In this document: piece by piece, positions 18,496-27,468 of the stretch
Position numbering within the stretch: the first letter of the stretch is position 1
Layout of the letters: each line of letters starts with the position of its first letter
Assembly (NCBI RefSeq): GCF_018595675.2
Contig: NZ_CP092333.1
Span: forward strand, 4,860,001 to 4,924,000
Direction of reading: 5' to 3'
From: Flavihumibacter fluvii
GTDB taxonomy: Bacteria; Bacteroidota; Bacteroidia; Chitinophagales; Chitinophagaceae
DNA length: 64,000 nt
Notes under the pieces: generated by a model
What the model was told of the DNA's origin: nothing
What the model saw: the letters and a program-made list of their open reading frames with translations, nothing else
The model's database searches: none
Translations under genes and position numbers: made by a program

Positions 18496-19836
18496 TTACC
18501 GGTTAAAAAATAATCGCTCCCCTTTTCTGGATTCGTCAAATCTTCCATTATCATAGACCAGATGACCGTTTACAAAACTATGGGTGATGGCACCAGGAAG
18601 GGTGGCGCCTTCAAGTGGGCTCCAGGCACATTTGTACAGAATATTATCTTTTGAAATGGTAGTGGACTGTTTTCGGTCCAGCAATACCAGGTCTGCCTGG
18701 TAGCCTTCGCGAATAAATCCACGGTCAGCGATGTTGAAGCAGGTGGCCACGCTATGGCTCATTTTTTGGACCACCTCTTCCAGGGAAATTCGTCCTTCCT
18801 GCACATATTTCATCATAAGTAAAAGTGAGTGCTGTACAAGTGGTAATCCGGCATGGGCATGTAGGTAATCTTCCTGTTTTTCTGCCCAGGTATGTGGGGC
18901 GTGATCTGTTGCTATGATATCCAGTCGGTCATCCAGCAATGCTTTCCAAAGGGCTTCTTTATTGAAAGGGGCTTTGATGGCCGGGTTGCATTTGATTTGG
19001 TTTCCCAGTTTCGCATAATCGTCACTGGTAAAATGGAGGTGATGTACACATACTTCTGCAGTAATTCTTTTTTCTGCCAATGGTAACATATTGGAGAATA
19101 ACTGCAATTCTCGTTCAGTACTAATATGCAGGATATGCAGGCGGCTATTGAATTTTTTTGCAAGCTGGATCGCATAGAAAGAAGATTCAAAACAAGCTTC
19201 TTCATTCCTGATCTGCGGGTGGTCAGCGGCAACTATTGGCCTGCCGGTGGCTTTAAGTTGTTCAAGATTTTTTTTAATGATTCTTTCGTCTTCACAATGC
19301 GTTGCGATCAATAGTTCTGATTCGCTGAAAATCTTTTCAAGCGATAACGGATTGTCTACCAATAAGCCACCTGTTGAGGAACCCATGAATATTTTGATGC
19401 CACAAACATTTTTGCGTTTTTCGTTAGTTTTCAGTACTTCCTGCTGGTTGTCGTTTGACGTTCCCATGAAAAATGAGAAATTAGCAAGGGAAGTATTGGC
19501 TCCAATTGCATATTTCTGTTCAAGCAGTTCCTGGGTAAATACCGGAGGTATGGTGTTGGGCATTTCCATGAAACTGGTGGTCCCGCCAGCAACTGCAGCT
19601 TTAGATTCTGTGTAGATGGTGGCTTTATGGGTAAGTCCGGGTTCCCGGAAGTGAACCTGGTCATCAATGACACCCGGGAGTAAATAAAGCCCTTCCCCAT
19701 TAATTTCCGTAGCCCCGTGATTTGTGGTGATTTGAGGTGCTATTTTGTGGATTTTACCATCTGCGATCAGGAGGTCACTGGCATAAACCTTTCCCTCGTT
19801 TACGATTTGCGTATTCTTAATCAGGTATTTTTGCAT
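18496..19836 (-). CDS. pyrC: Dihydroorotase (class I)
   Basis: Zinc amidohydrolase closing carbamoyl-aspartate to dihydroorotate in pyrimidine synthesis. 446 residues. Metal and substrate motifs: VIDDQVHFREPGLTHKAT (HxH and the substrate Arg), KIFMGSSTGGL where class I enzymes carry the metal-bridging Lys, ATHCEDE, LHILHIST and the catalytic IATDHAPHT. All metal ligands appear intact, so it should be active and not a non-catalytic PyrC'. The start ATG at 19836 (MQKYLIKNTQIVNEG) fits the family; a longer reading would overlap the divergent outer-membrane gene at 19870. Confidence 0.93.
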   Translation of the reverse strand: MQKYLIKNTQIVNEGKVYASDLLIADGKIHKIAPQITTNHGATEINGEGLYLLPGVIDDQVHFREPGLTHKATIYTESKAAVAGGTTSFMEMPNTIPPVFTQELLEQKYAIGANTSLANFSFFMGTSNDNQQEVLKTNEKRKNVCGIKIFMGSSTGGLLVDNPLSLEKIFSESELLIATHCEDERIIKKNLEQLKATGRPIVAADHPQIRNEEACFESSFYAIQLAKKFNSRLHILHISTERELQLFSNMLPLAEKRITAEVCVHHLHFTSDDYAKLGNQIKCNPAIKAPFNKEALWKALLDDRLDIIATDHAPHTWAEKQEDYLHAHAGLPLVQHSLLLMMKYVQEGRISLEEVVQKMSHSVATCFNIADRGFIREGYQADLVLLDRKQSTTISKDNILYKCAWSPLEGATLPGAITHSFVNGHLVYDNGRFDESRKGERLFFNR

Positions 19837-19869
19837 AATTTGTCGATTAGCTATTAAATATTCGAACCT

Positions 19870-21537
19870 ATGCAAGTTATTAAAAGACTGCTGTACATAC
19901 TCTCCTTATTGATTCCGGTTGTTGGATTTTCGCAGTCTACCCTACTGCCGCAGGGATACAAACACCAGCAATTGATGGACCGGCTGGAGATTCGTTTTCG
20001 GGATAGTGCGCTTTCTTTTCAGAAGTTTAAACCTTTTGACCGTAAAAGCTGGGTGAGTTCCCTGGAGCGGATCGACCCGGCGGAGCAATTGTCGCGGGTT
20101 GATGAATTTAACATTCAAAACGCCCTTATGAATAATTCGGAATGGGTTACGGGATCCAAGGAAGATTTCAATAGTCGAAAACCCATTTTGAAGACTTTTT
20201 ATAAAACAAAGGCTGATTTCCTGCAGGTAGATGTAAAGGACTTCTTTTTGAGCGTGAACCCTGTTTTTCAGTTCAAAATTGGAAAGGAGTCGGATTCCGA
20301 AGAAAAGATATTCCAGAATACAAAAGGAGCAACAGCCAGGGGACTGATCGCTAAAAAGATCGGGTTTGATTTCTACCTTACTGATAACCAGGAAAGGCCA
20401 CCGTATTTTGTAAAGCAGTTTGAAGACAGTTTTTATGCGGTTCCGGGTGCCGGGTTCTATAAAACTTTTAAAACAACCGCCTATGATTATTTTGATGCCC
20501 GGGGATCAATATATTTCAATGTTACAAAATACATTAACGTACAATTTGGTTATGATAAAAACTTTATAGGTGACGGCTACCGCAGTACGTTTCTAAGTGA
20601 TTTCGGAACTAATTACCTTTTCCTTAAATTAAATACCAAGATATGGAAACTGGATTACCAGAATATTTTCATGGAGCTGGTGCCGCAGGAACCTGTCAAT
20701 AATGGCAGTAAATTACTGGATAAAAAGTATGCAGCGATGCATCACTTAAGTTGGCAGATCAACCGTTGGTTAAATATCGGGGTATTTGAATCGATTATTT
20801 TCGGCCGGGAAAATCATTTTGAATTTTCTTACCTAAATCCTATCATCTTCCTGAGATCCATTGAACAGCAAAATGGTAGTAAGGATAATGCTAATGTGGG
20901 CTTTGATTTCAAGGCCAATGTGGCCAAGCGATTCCAGTTTTACGGGCAAATCTTACTGGATGAATTTAAACTTAGTGAAGCAAAGAGTGGCGAAGGTTGG
21001 TGGGGCAATAAATATGCACTTCAACTGGGTGGCAAATACATTGATGCATTCGGACTCAAAAACCTTGATCTGCAGGGTGAATTCAATATGGCCAGGCCAT
21101 TCACTTATTCTCATTTTGATTCTGTATCTAATTATACCCATTATAACCAACCGCTGGCCCATCCTTTAGGTGCGAATTTTGCCGAATTTGTTGGAATTGC
21201 CCGCTATCAGCCTCATCCAAAATGGACAATCCAGGGAAAATTGATTGCCTGGAAACAGGGCCTTGATTCTGCCGGTATAAATTTCGGCAGCAATATTTTC
21301 AGGCTATATGATACGCGGCCAAAAGATTATGGCTGGTCCGTTGGCGAAGGCAGGGCAGCATATGGTGTGAATGCGTCTTTATATGTAGGCTATGAATTAC
21401 TGGAAAACCTATACATCGACGCATCATTGATGTTGCGAAAGTATGATGTTCCCGATGATAGCCGGCTTACCAGGAACAGCTCGCTTTTTTCGGTTGGCCT
21501 GCGTATGAATATGTTCAGGCGGGAATATGACTATTAA
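19870..21537 (+). CDS. Outer-membrane beta-barrel protein, Wzi/RemB-like
   Basis: 555 residues with a signal peptide (MQVIKRLLYILSLLIPVVGFSQS) and alternating aromatic beta-strands to a C-terminal ...LRMNMFRREYDY. The overall pattern resembles the capsule-assembly Wzi-like/gliding-motility RemB-like barrels found across Bacteroidota (LPQGYKHQQLMDRLEIRF; NVQFGYDKNFIGDGYRS). Function is not established from the sequence; surface polysaccharide anchoring is the family suggestion. It opens the run of plus-strand genes that continues into the prenyltransferase/polyketide operon, with a 16-base gap to the preferred prenyltransferase start. It may therefore share their transcript, whether or not it shares their job. 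Divergent from pyrC by 33 bases. Confidence 0.7.
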   Translation: MQVIKRLLYILSLLIPVVGFSQSTLLPQGYKHQQLMDRLEIRFRDSALSFQKFKPFDRKSWVSSLERIDPAEQLSRVDEFNIQNALMNNSEWVTGSKEDFNSRKPILKTFYKTKADFLQVDVKDFFLSVNPVFQFKIGKESDSEEKIFQNTKGATARGLIAKKIGFDFYLTDNQERPPYFVKQFEDSFYAVPGAGFYKTFKTTAYDYFDARGSIYFNVTKYINVQFGYDKNFIGDGYRSTFLSDFGTNYLFLKLNTKIWKLDYQNIFMELVPQEPVNNGSKLLDKKYAAMHHLSWQINRWLNIGVFESIIFGRENHFEFSYLNPIIFLRSIEQQNGSKDNANVGFDFKANVAKRFQFYGQILLDEFKLSEAKSGEGWWGNKYALQLGGKYIDAFGLKNLDLQGEFNMARPFTYSHFDSVSNYTHYNQPLAHPLGANFAEFVGIARYQPHPKWTIQGKLIAWKQGLDSAGINFGSNIFRLYDTRPKDYGWSVGEGRAAYGVNASLYVGYELLENLYIDASLMLRKYDVPDDSRLTRNSSLFSVGLRMNMFRREYDY

Positions 21538-21553
21538 GCGCAACCGCAATTTG

Positions 21554-22417
21554 ATGCTCCAAAAATCAACCATCCAGTTATTAAGGTTCCCATTTGCATT
21601 TTTTTTGATGCCTGTGTATTTTTTTGCATTGAGCCAAACTGTTTATACCAACTGGTGGAAAGCGGCATTGGTTTTTTTTATACTCCATGGCCTGGTTTAT
21701 CCTGCCAGTAATGGCTACAATAGTTATATGGACGGGGACCAATCGTCTATTGGTGGTGTGCGTGAACCCATGCTTCCAACACCGCAACTCAGGCAGGTGG
21801 TTTTGGGAATGGATATAGTAGCGATCGTTTCGGGATTGCTGGTAAGCAGGTGGTTTGCCATGGGTTTGGTAACCTATATTTTGGCTTCAAGAATATATAG
21901 CAGTCGTATAACCCGGATAAAGAAATACCCCTTTGCCGGATTTTTTTTGGTTATCATTTGCCAGGGAGCTTTAGTATTTTGGATGGTTTATCATGGTGTA
22001 CATGCTAAACATCCACTTCAGGCGCCAGTTACAGGAATGCTGGCAAGTACATTTTTAATTGCAGGTGCATATCCATTAACCCAGGTTTACCAGCATGATG
22101 CTGACCGGCGTGATGGTGTAACAACAATTAGTATGATTTTGGGGATAAGGGGAACATTCTGGCTGTCTGGGCTGTTATTCAATATAGCTTTTATATTGTT
22201 GGGGATTCATTTCGCTTTACAATTAGAACTGGTCCGCTTCTTTATTCTACTGCTGTGTTTTCTACCTGTTTTGATATTTTTTATCACCTGGGCACGAAAG
22301 GTATGGCGGAATAAAACAGAAGCCAGTTTCGATAACCTAATGATGATGAATAAACTGGCGGGAATCTGTTCAAATACCGGTTTTCTTATACTCGTAATCT
22401 GGAAGATAATTGACTAA
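21554..22417 (+). CDS. UbiA-family prenyltransferase
   Basis: Integral membrane enzyme that transfers a prenyl chain to an acceptor, often an aromatic ring. About 287 residues with eight or nine hydrophobic helices. Both Asp-rich metal/diphosphate motifs are present: N-S-Y-M-D-G-D near residue 55 and YQHDADRRDGVTTI near residue 178. The ATG at 21554 (MLQKSTIQLLRFPFAF) gives a helix-first start; an ATG nine codons earlier overlaps the preceding gene by 11 bases and cannot be excluded. It ends inside the start of the type III PKS gene (8-base overlap), suggesting translational coupling. In context it probably prenylates the polyketide product; a menaquinone or heme role is less likely, as no such genes adjoin. 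Confidence 0.88.
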   Translation: MLQKSTIQLLRFPFAFFLMPVYFFALSQTVYTNWWKAALVFFILHGLVYPASNGYNSYMDGDQSSIGGVREPMLPTPQLRQVVLGMDIVAIVSGLLVSRWFAMGLVTYILASRIYSSRITRIKKYPFAGFFLVIICQGALVFWMVYHGVHAKHPLQAPVTGMLASTFLIAGAYPLTQVYQHDADRRDGVTTISMILGIRGTFWLSGLLFNIAFILLGIHFALQLELVRFFILLLCFLPVLIFFITWARKVWRNKTEASFDNLMMMNKLAGICSNTGFLILVIWKIID

Positions 22418-23495
22418 GATTTTATCCATAGGCACTGCAAACCCGGTCTATCGGCACAGACAGGGAGATATCCTTCAATTTATGCGTCGGGTATATGCTT
22501 TAGATATGGTTGAAGATAGAAAACTAAAATTCCTCTACGGCCAAAGCGGGATAGATTCCCGTTATTCAGTAATACCCGATTATAGTTTACAGCCAAGTGA
22601 TTGGAAATTTTATCCGGCTTCAGAATCTTTGGAACCATTTCCCTCACTGGAATTAAGGTTGAGCTGGTATAATAAGCATGCAGCTGCACTTTCAATTGAT
22701 GCTATACGTAAATGCCTCGGTAAGGTTAAGGTTAATGCAGCGGAGATCACACACCTGATCACAGTAAGTTGTACTGGTATGAGTGCGCCTGGATTAGACC
22801 TTGAAGTGATGGAATTACTCGAATTATCCAGGTCAGTTAGCCGGAGTTCGATCAATTTCATGGGATGTTATGCTGCTGTACACGGCCTAAAGCAAGCTGA
22901 TGCTATTTGCCGTTCAACACGCGGTGCTAAAGTACTGGTAGTTTGTACTGAATTATGTACCCTTCATTTCCAGAAAGCAGCCACACCGGATAATATTGCA
23001 TCATCACTTTTATTTGGGGATGGATCTGCTGCAGTATTGCTAACTTGTGATGAAAGCAGTGGGGTCCATATACGTGGATTTTATGGAGAAGTTATTCCGA
23101 AAGGGAAAAGGGATATGAGTTGGGAGTTGTCTTCATCGGGTTTCCTGATGACACTCAGTGGTTATATTCCTGAGTTGATTGCCACCGATTTCTCGCCATT
23201 ATTGCATAGGGCATTGGCGCAATTCGGGATTCAGGAAAATGAGATTCAGCAATGGTGCATCCATCCAGGTGGGAAACGGATATTGCAGGCCGTTGAAAAA
23301 AGCCTAAACTTACCAGGAGAAGCCCTGGCATCGGGATACGAAATACTGAAACAGTTTGGAAATATGTCTTCGCCAACGATATTGTTTGTATTACAACATA
23401 TGCTTGAAAAAGGCGCCCAGGGTAATATGATAGCTGCAGCATTTGGTCCGGGGTTAACTATGGAAACCTTCTGGCTGGAGGCAGATGACAAATGA
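22410..23495 (+). CDS. Type III polyketide synthase (chalcone/stilbene synthase family)
   Basis: Homodimeric ketosynthase that extends an acyl-CoA with malonyl-CoA and cyclises it to a pyrone, resorcinol or phloroglucinol-type ring. 361 residues. The complete catalytic triad is present: Cys153 in NFMGCYAAVHGLKQADA, His285 in CIHPGGKRIL and Asn318 in FGNMSSPTILFVL. A GFGPG-like loop appears as AAFGPGLTME. The start is TTG at 22410, overlapping the UbiA stop by 8 bases; MTKILSIGTANP is the normal family N-terminus and no ATG lies nearby. The next gene overlaps by ATGA. Starter unit and product cannot be read from sequence; with the neighbours, an alkyl-resorcinol-like phenolic lipid is the best guess. 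Confidence 0.94.
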   Translation: MTKILSIGTANPVYRHRQGDILQFMRRVYALDMVEDRKLKFLYGQSGIDSRYSVIPDYSLQPSDWKFYPASESLEPFPSLELRLSWYNKHAAALSIDAIRKCLGKVKVNAAEITHLITVSCTGMSAPGLDLEVMELLELSRSVSRSSINFMGCYAAVHGLKQADAICRSTRGAKVLVVCTELCTLHFQKAATPDNIASSLLFGDGSAAVLLTCDESSGVHIRGFYGEVIPKGKRDMSWELSSSGFLMTLSGYIPELIATDFSPLLHRALAQFGIQENEIQQWCIHPGGKRILQAVEKSLNLPGEALASGYEILKQFGNMSSPTILFVLQHMLEKGAQGNMIAAAFGPGLTMETFWLEADDK

Positions 23496-24181
23496 AATGG
23501 CGGCATCGATCATACGAAAAGGAATTATTGGATAGCCCTGGAAACTCTTTTAATGAGATCAGGCAGAATATGGCAGAACTAAATATCATTAACTCCTGGC
23601 TGGGTGGCCATCTCATTACAAAACAAGGATTCTGGTTTCTTGCTTCTGGCAATAAGACGGTCTCTGTTTGCGAAATTGGTTGTGGTGGCGGTGATAACCT
23701 TGCTGTCATTTATTATTGGGCAAGAAAAAGAGGGATTGATGTGTTTTGCATAGGGATAGATATTAATGAAGATTGTATTACTTATGCGAGACGACAGTTT
23801 CCCAAAGCAAGTTACATTGTGGGTGATTATCGTTCAGTTAGCTTTGCTGTTCAGCCGGATATTATTTTTTCATCTTTATTTTGCCATCATTTCAAAGATG
23901 AGGAATTGGTTGGTCAGCTCTGTTGGATGAAGGCGAATAGCAGGCTTGGATTTTTTATTAATGATTTACACAGGAACCGCCTCGCTTATTATTCTATTAA
24001 ATTTTTAACCAATCTTTTTTCTTCATCAAGATTGGTCAGGAATGATGCTCCATTATCTGTGCGAAGAGGATTTACACGCCGGGAATGGAATCAACTATTG
24101 CAGGAGGCTGGTATGCAGGAGGGAAAAATTCAATGGAAATGGGCGTTTCGTTGGTTGGTTACTGTTATAAATGAAACATGA
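23492..24181 (+). CDS. SAM-dependent class I methyltransferase
   Basis: 229 residues, Rossmann-type methyltransferase. SAM-binding motif I is VCEIGCGGGDNL at about residues 58-69, the acidic end of strand 2 is CIGIDINED, and the motif II region is GDYRSVSF followed by PDIIFSSLFCHHFKDEE. The ATG overlaps the PKS stop (ATGA, 23492-23495) and the gene's own stop overlaps the next start in the same way, so it is part of one tightly coupled operon. In the analogous Streptomyces srsABC operon a methyltransferase O-methylates the alkylresorcinol made by the type III PKS; the same role is inferred here. Confidence 0.88.
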   Translation: MKWRHRSYEKELLDSPGNSFNEIRQNMAELNIINSWLGGHLITKQGFWFLASGNKTVSVCEIGCGGGDNLAVIYYWARKRGIDVFCIGIDINEDCITYARRQFPKASYIVGDYRSVSFAVQPDIIFSSLFCHHFKDEELVGQLCWMKANSRLGFFINDLHRNRLAYYSIKFLTNLFSSSRLVRNDAPLSVRRGFTRREWNQLLQEAGMQEGKIQWKWAFRWLVTVINET

Positions 24182-25320
24182 AGTTGGGGAGCGATACATA
24201 CGATGTTGCGGTCATAGGCGGGGGACTGGCTGGATTGTCGGCTGCAATCCAATTGAACAGGAGAGGTTATAGTGTAATTCTTTTTGAAAAAAAATCCTAT
24301 CCGTTTCACAGGGTCTGCGGAGAGTACATCAGCGAGGAAAGCCGGCCTTTTTTACGAGAACTGGGTCTGCCATTTGATCAGCTGGAATTGCCGGAAATCA
24401 GGAAACTTATGGTTAGTTCGCCAGATGGAAGTTCATTGGAGACTGCGCTTACTCCTGGTGGATTTGGTATAAGCAGGTATCGACTCGATGAATTATTGGC
24501 TGGCCTTGCCAGGTCATCAGGCGTGCAATTAATGGAAGCGACCAAAGTGAATAATATCCGTTATGAAAATGGTGTTATGGTGGTTAATTTCCATCAGCAG
24601 GAAGTGAGGGCTAATGTTGCCATAGGTTGTTTCGGGAAGCGTTCGAACCTTGATGTGACCTGGGAAAGGCCATTTGCATTGGCAAAGGGTGGTAAACTGA
24701 ATAATTATATCGGGGTTAAATACCATGTCCGGATTGATGAACCGGCAGATATGATCGCCCTTCATAATTTTAAGAATGGATATTGTGGAATTTCCAGGGT
24801 GGAGGATGGTGTATCTTGTTTGTGTTACCTGACCACCGCACATAATCTTAGCTTGAGTAATAATTCAATTGCGAAAATGGAAACTCAAATTCTTATGCGG
24901 AATCCACATTTAGCAAGAATATTTAACGAGGCAGAGATGTTGTGGTCTGCACCACTTAGCATATCCCAGGTTTCATTTATGCCGAAGTCGAAGGTGCATG
25001 ACCACATCTTAATGGTGGGGGATGCAGCAGGTACGATAACGCCCTTATGTGGAAATGGTATGAGTATGGCATTGAACGGAAGCAAGATTGTTGCAGGACA
25101 GGTTGCCCGTTTCCTTCAAAAGGAAATTTCACGGCGAGAAATGGAATGGCAATACCAGAAGCAATGGCAAAAACAGTTTAGCCGTCGTTTGTATGCAGGA
25201 AGGATCATACAAAGCTTTTTCGGAGGCCCTCTTTTATCTAAAATTCTGGTAAAAGCGGCCAGCGGATTTCCGGCGCTTAACAGGTATTTAGTCCGGCAAA
25301 CGCACGGCGATCAATTTTAA
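24178..25320 (+). CDS. FAD-dependent oxidoreductase (geranylgeranyl reductase/hydroxylase-like)
   Basis: 380 residues. N-terminal FAD-binding motif VIGGGLAGLSAA (about residues 12-23), the motif RVCGEYISEES that geranylgeranyl-reductase-like flavoproteins carry, and the second FAD motif LMVGDAAGTITPLCGNGMSMAL near residues 278-299. The class includes prenyl-chain reductases and aromatic-ring hydroxylases; the two are hard to separate by eye. As the last gene of the PKS operon it could hydroxylate the phenolic ring to a quinol/quinone (as SrsC does) or reduce double bonds in the prenyl chain. ATGA overlap with the methyltransferase gene. No terminator is obvious after its stop. Confidence 0.88.
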   Translation: MKLGSDTYDVAVIGGGLAGLSAAIQLNRRGYSVILFEKKSYPFHRVCGEYISEESRPFLRELGLPFDQLELPEIRKLMVSSPDGSSLETALTPGGFGISRYRLDELLAGLARSSGVQLMEATKVNNIRYENGVMVVNFHQQEVRANVAIGCFGKRSNLDVTWERPFALAKGGKLNNYIGVKYHVRIDEPADMIALHNFKNGYCGISRVEDGVSCLCYLTTAHNLSLSNNSIAKMETQILMRNPHLARIFNEAEMLWSAPLSISQVSFMPKSKVHDHILMVGDAAGTITPLCGNGMSMALNGSKIVAGQVARFLQKEISRREMEWQYQKQWQKQFSRRLYAGRIIQSFFGGPLLSKILVKAASGFPALNRYLVRQTHGDQF

Positions 25321-26480
25321 ATAATGCGCACTTTTTTATTGATTTGCTGATATACATAGCAGATTGGAGTTTCAGTCAGCAATGCCATACCATTACCGAA
25401 ACAAGTTATACCGGTTCTCTTGGTGTGCAGAATAATCTGGCGTCCCTGATGAATAAGCCCTGTCCCTGAGACATGACAGTTAATGGTTAGGAGGCGAAAT
25501 GCCAAACCAATGCAGCTTTTTTCGAATAATAAATCTACACCATAGTATTACTGGAATACAGTTCAATGCATCTATTCCTTTTTCCCAATCAATGCAGGAG
25601 CCGGACCATTAGCCGGCCAATTACAGTCGGCAGCCCTTTGGGAAATATATATCAGTTATGCTCAGACAATCATTGATTACCCAAATTTCCGCCTCAACGG
25701 CGAAGACTTTTCGTATGGCTATACTTCAAATATTATTCATTTGGTTGATAACAGGGGTTCGGCTGAAAACATAAAGATTTTCTGATAAACACCCGGTAAG
25801 GCATCTCTGTTGATACTGGCTTTGACATGATTATTATGCCGTATGGGATTCCTGGAATTTTGGATGTCCAAGAAGGTTTTTTAAATAAGAGTGGAAGATT
25901 GCTGCTTTACTGGTATTCTAGGGCAGAGCGCATTATTCATATGTTGAAAACAGTCTCAACGGAAAAGTACCTGCGCATGGATTTACTGCAAATCCCATTA
26001 ATCTTAGATTTGGTTCTACAATAAGTAGATTATCGGATTTCAATGATTCATTGGCCACTTTAATCCCGTTATAACCTTTAATGCCTGTTATAATCCATAT
26101 TCTCCTGACCGGATTATTTTAACTGCTGAATGGTTTATTTATGTCGCCTGGTTTGTAAATACGAAAATGGGCTTGAGTATCAGCCCCTTATTTGGTGAGA
26201 AATGTTTAACGGTAAAAGTTATGACCATGGTCTAGGTGCCCAAGTTTGGATACCATCCGTTGGATTCTATTTATCCTTTTCAAATGAATACCCGGAAACA
26301 GATTATTGTAGGTGTCGACGTAAAGGCGGTACCTTGGCTGATTGTTGTCCTAAAACCGGGAATTTTTTTCAGTTTAAAAAAATTTTCCATTTGTGGCGGA
26401 TATATTGCATTAAACATTCATCCGGGAAATGCTGTCACTGCTGAGAGAAAACAAAAAAATGTTTGATTGTCCACCTTATT
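25321..26480 (+). pseudogene. Decayed coding sequence, unrecognised
   Basis: About 1.2 kb without an intact gene. On the plus strand, protein-like stretches appear in successive frames. One at about 25590-25780 includes GQLQSAALWEIYISYAQ and GEDFSYGYTSNIIHLVD. Another at about 25940-26060 includes NGKVPAHGFTANPINLRFGS and RLSDFNDSLAT. A third at 26068-26227 includes NPYSPDRIILTAEWFIYVAW, and a fourth at 26236-26466 includes FGYHPLDSIYPFQMNT. Joining them needs several frameshifts. The aromatic, alternating pattern recalls a Bacteroidota outer-membrane or surface protein, but I recognise no family. It may be an old extension of the neighbouring PKS region or an unrelated dead gene. Confidence 0.45.
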
Positions 26481-26515
26481 AAAGAGATTTGGATTATTCC
26501 AATTAATGGCAAAAT

Positions 26516-26884
26516 ATGGCTGTAATCAAGAAAACACTGGTCTTAGGTGCTTCGGATAATCCTTCGAGGTACAGTTACCTGGCCCTGCATAAGCTCAGAT
26601 CATTTGATCATCCCGTAGAAGCTATCGGCAGGAAAGAAGTACGTGTCGCTGATGTTTTGGTACACACCGATAAGCCAGCCTGGCTAGGAATAGATACAGT
26701 TACCTTGTATCTTTCACCTGCCCATCAGCGTGAGTATTATGACTATATCCTTTCACTGCATCCAAAGCGGATCATATTTAATCCTGGCGCCGAAAATGAA
26801 GAATTGGCAGATCTGGCAACAGCCAATAATATATATCCTCAAGAAGCATGTACACTGGTCTTACTAAGCACCGGTCAGTATTAA
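26516..26884 (+). CDS. CoA-binding domain protein (YccU-like)
   Basis: 122 residues forming a single Rossmann-like CoA-binding domain, as in the stand-alone YccU family. The N-terminal KKTLVLGASDNPSRYSYLA holds the nucleotide-binding loop, and IIFNPGAENEELADLATANN is the conserved C-terminal half. Ligand and role are not known for the family. ATG 26516 fits the beta-strand start; an ATG ten bases earlier is out of frame. It stands alone between the decayed stretch and the YkuK-like gene. Confidence 0.85.
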   Translation: MAVIKKTLVLGASDNPSRYSYLALHKLRSFDHPVEAIGRKEVRVADVLVHTDKPAWLGIDTVTLYLSPAHQREYYDYILSLHPKRIIFNPGAENEELADLATANNIYPQEACTLVLLSTGQY

Positions 26885-26986
26885 ACGCAGTTGCTTTTTA
26901 CTGGTTACCCAGAATTATTTTTTCCATAACATATAAATATGTTGAACCTGAACGGGTTTTTTGGTAAATTAGGAAAACCCATTTTT

Positions 26987-27460
26987 ATGTTATGGAGAAA
27001 ATTTAATGGCGACCTGATCGAATTACCGATCCGCGACGCTGTAGAAAGAGCCATAAGGCGCGAGACCGAACAGGGGTATCATTTAAAAGTTTGTATTGGA
27101 ACAGATTCCCAGGTAAAAGGAGCTGAAACAGAATTTGCCACTGTAATCGTTTTCCTGAGAGAAGGCCATGGTGGATTTATGTTTATCCAAAATGAAAAAA
27201 CCAGGCAAAAATATTCCATCAAGGAAAGGATGCTGGTTGAAGTTGCCAGGAGTATTGAAATTGCGTATGAACTCTGCAACCTGTTTACAGCCTACAATGT
27301 TGACATGGAAGTTCATGCTGACATCAATACCAATCCGAATTTTAAAAGCAACGATGCGCTGAAAGAGGCCATGGGCTATATTCTTGGTATGGGCTTTGCT
27401 TTCAAGGCAAAACCTGAAGCCTTTGCCAGCAGTAGCTGTGCCAATAAGGTCGTGAATTAA
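26987..27460 (+). CDS. YkuK-like ribonuclease-H-like protein (DUF458)
   Basis: 157 residues from the ATG at 26987. The family N-terminus W-R-K-F-N-G-D-L-I-E-L-P-I is seen directly after this start; an earlier in-frame ATG at 26939 would add 16 residues not expected for the family. The RNase-H-like motif KVCIGTDSQVKG and a later acidic strand EVHADINTNPNFKSN match the YkuK/DUF458 fold, whose biochemical role is not firmly known. It converges with the next minus-strand gene, leaving 8 bases between the stops. Confidence 0.8.
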   Translation: MLWRKFNGDLIELPIRDAVERAIRRETEQGYHLKVCIGTDSQVKGAETEFATVIVFLREGHGGFMFIQNEKTRQKYSIKERMLVEVARSIEIAYELCNLFTAYNVDMEVHADINTNPNFKSNDALKEAMGYILGMGFAFKAKPEAFASSSCANKVVN

Positions 27461-27468
27461 GCTGGTAT

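Noticed and set aside
26180-26470. Overlapping plus-strand frames of 76-80 codons as real genes
   Set aside because: They are pieces of the decayed stretch; the readable sequence moves from one frame to the other and neither has a credible start.
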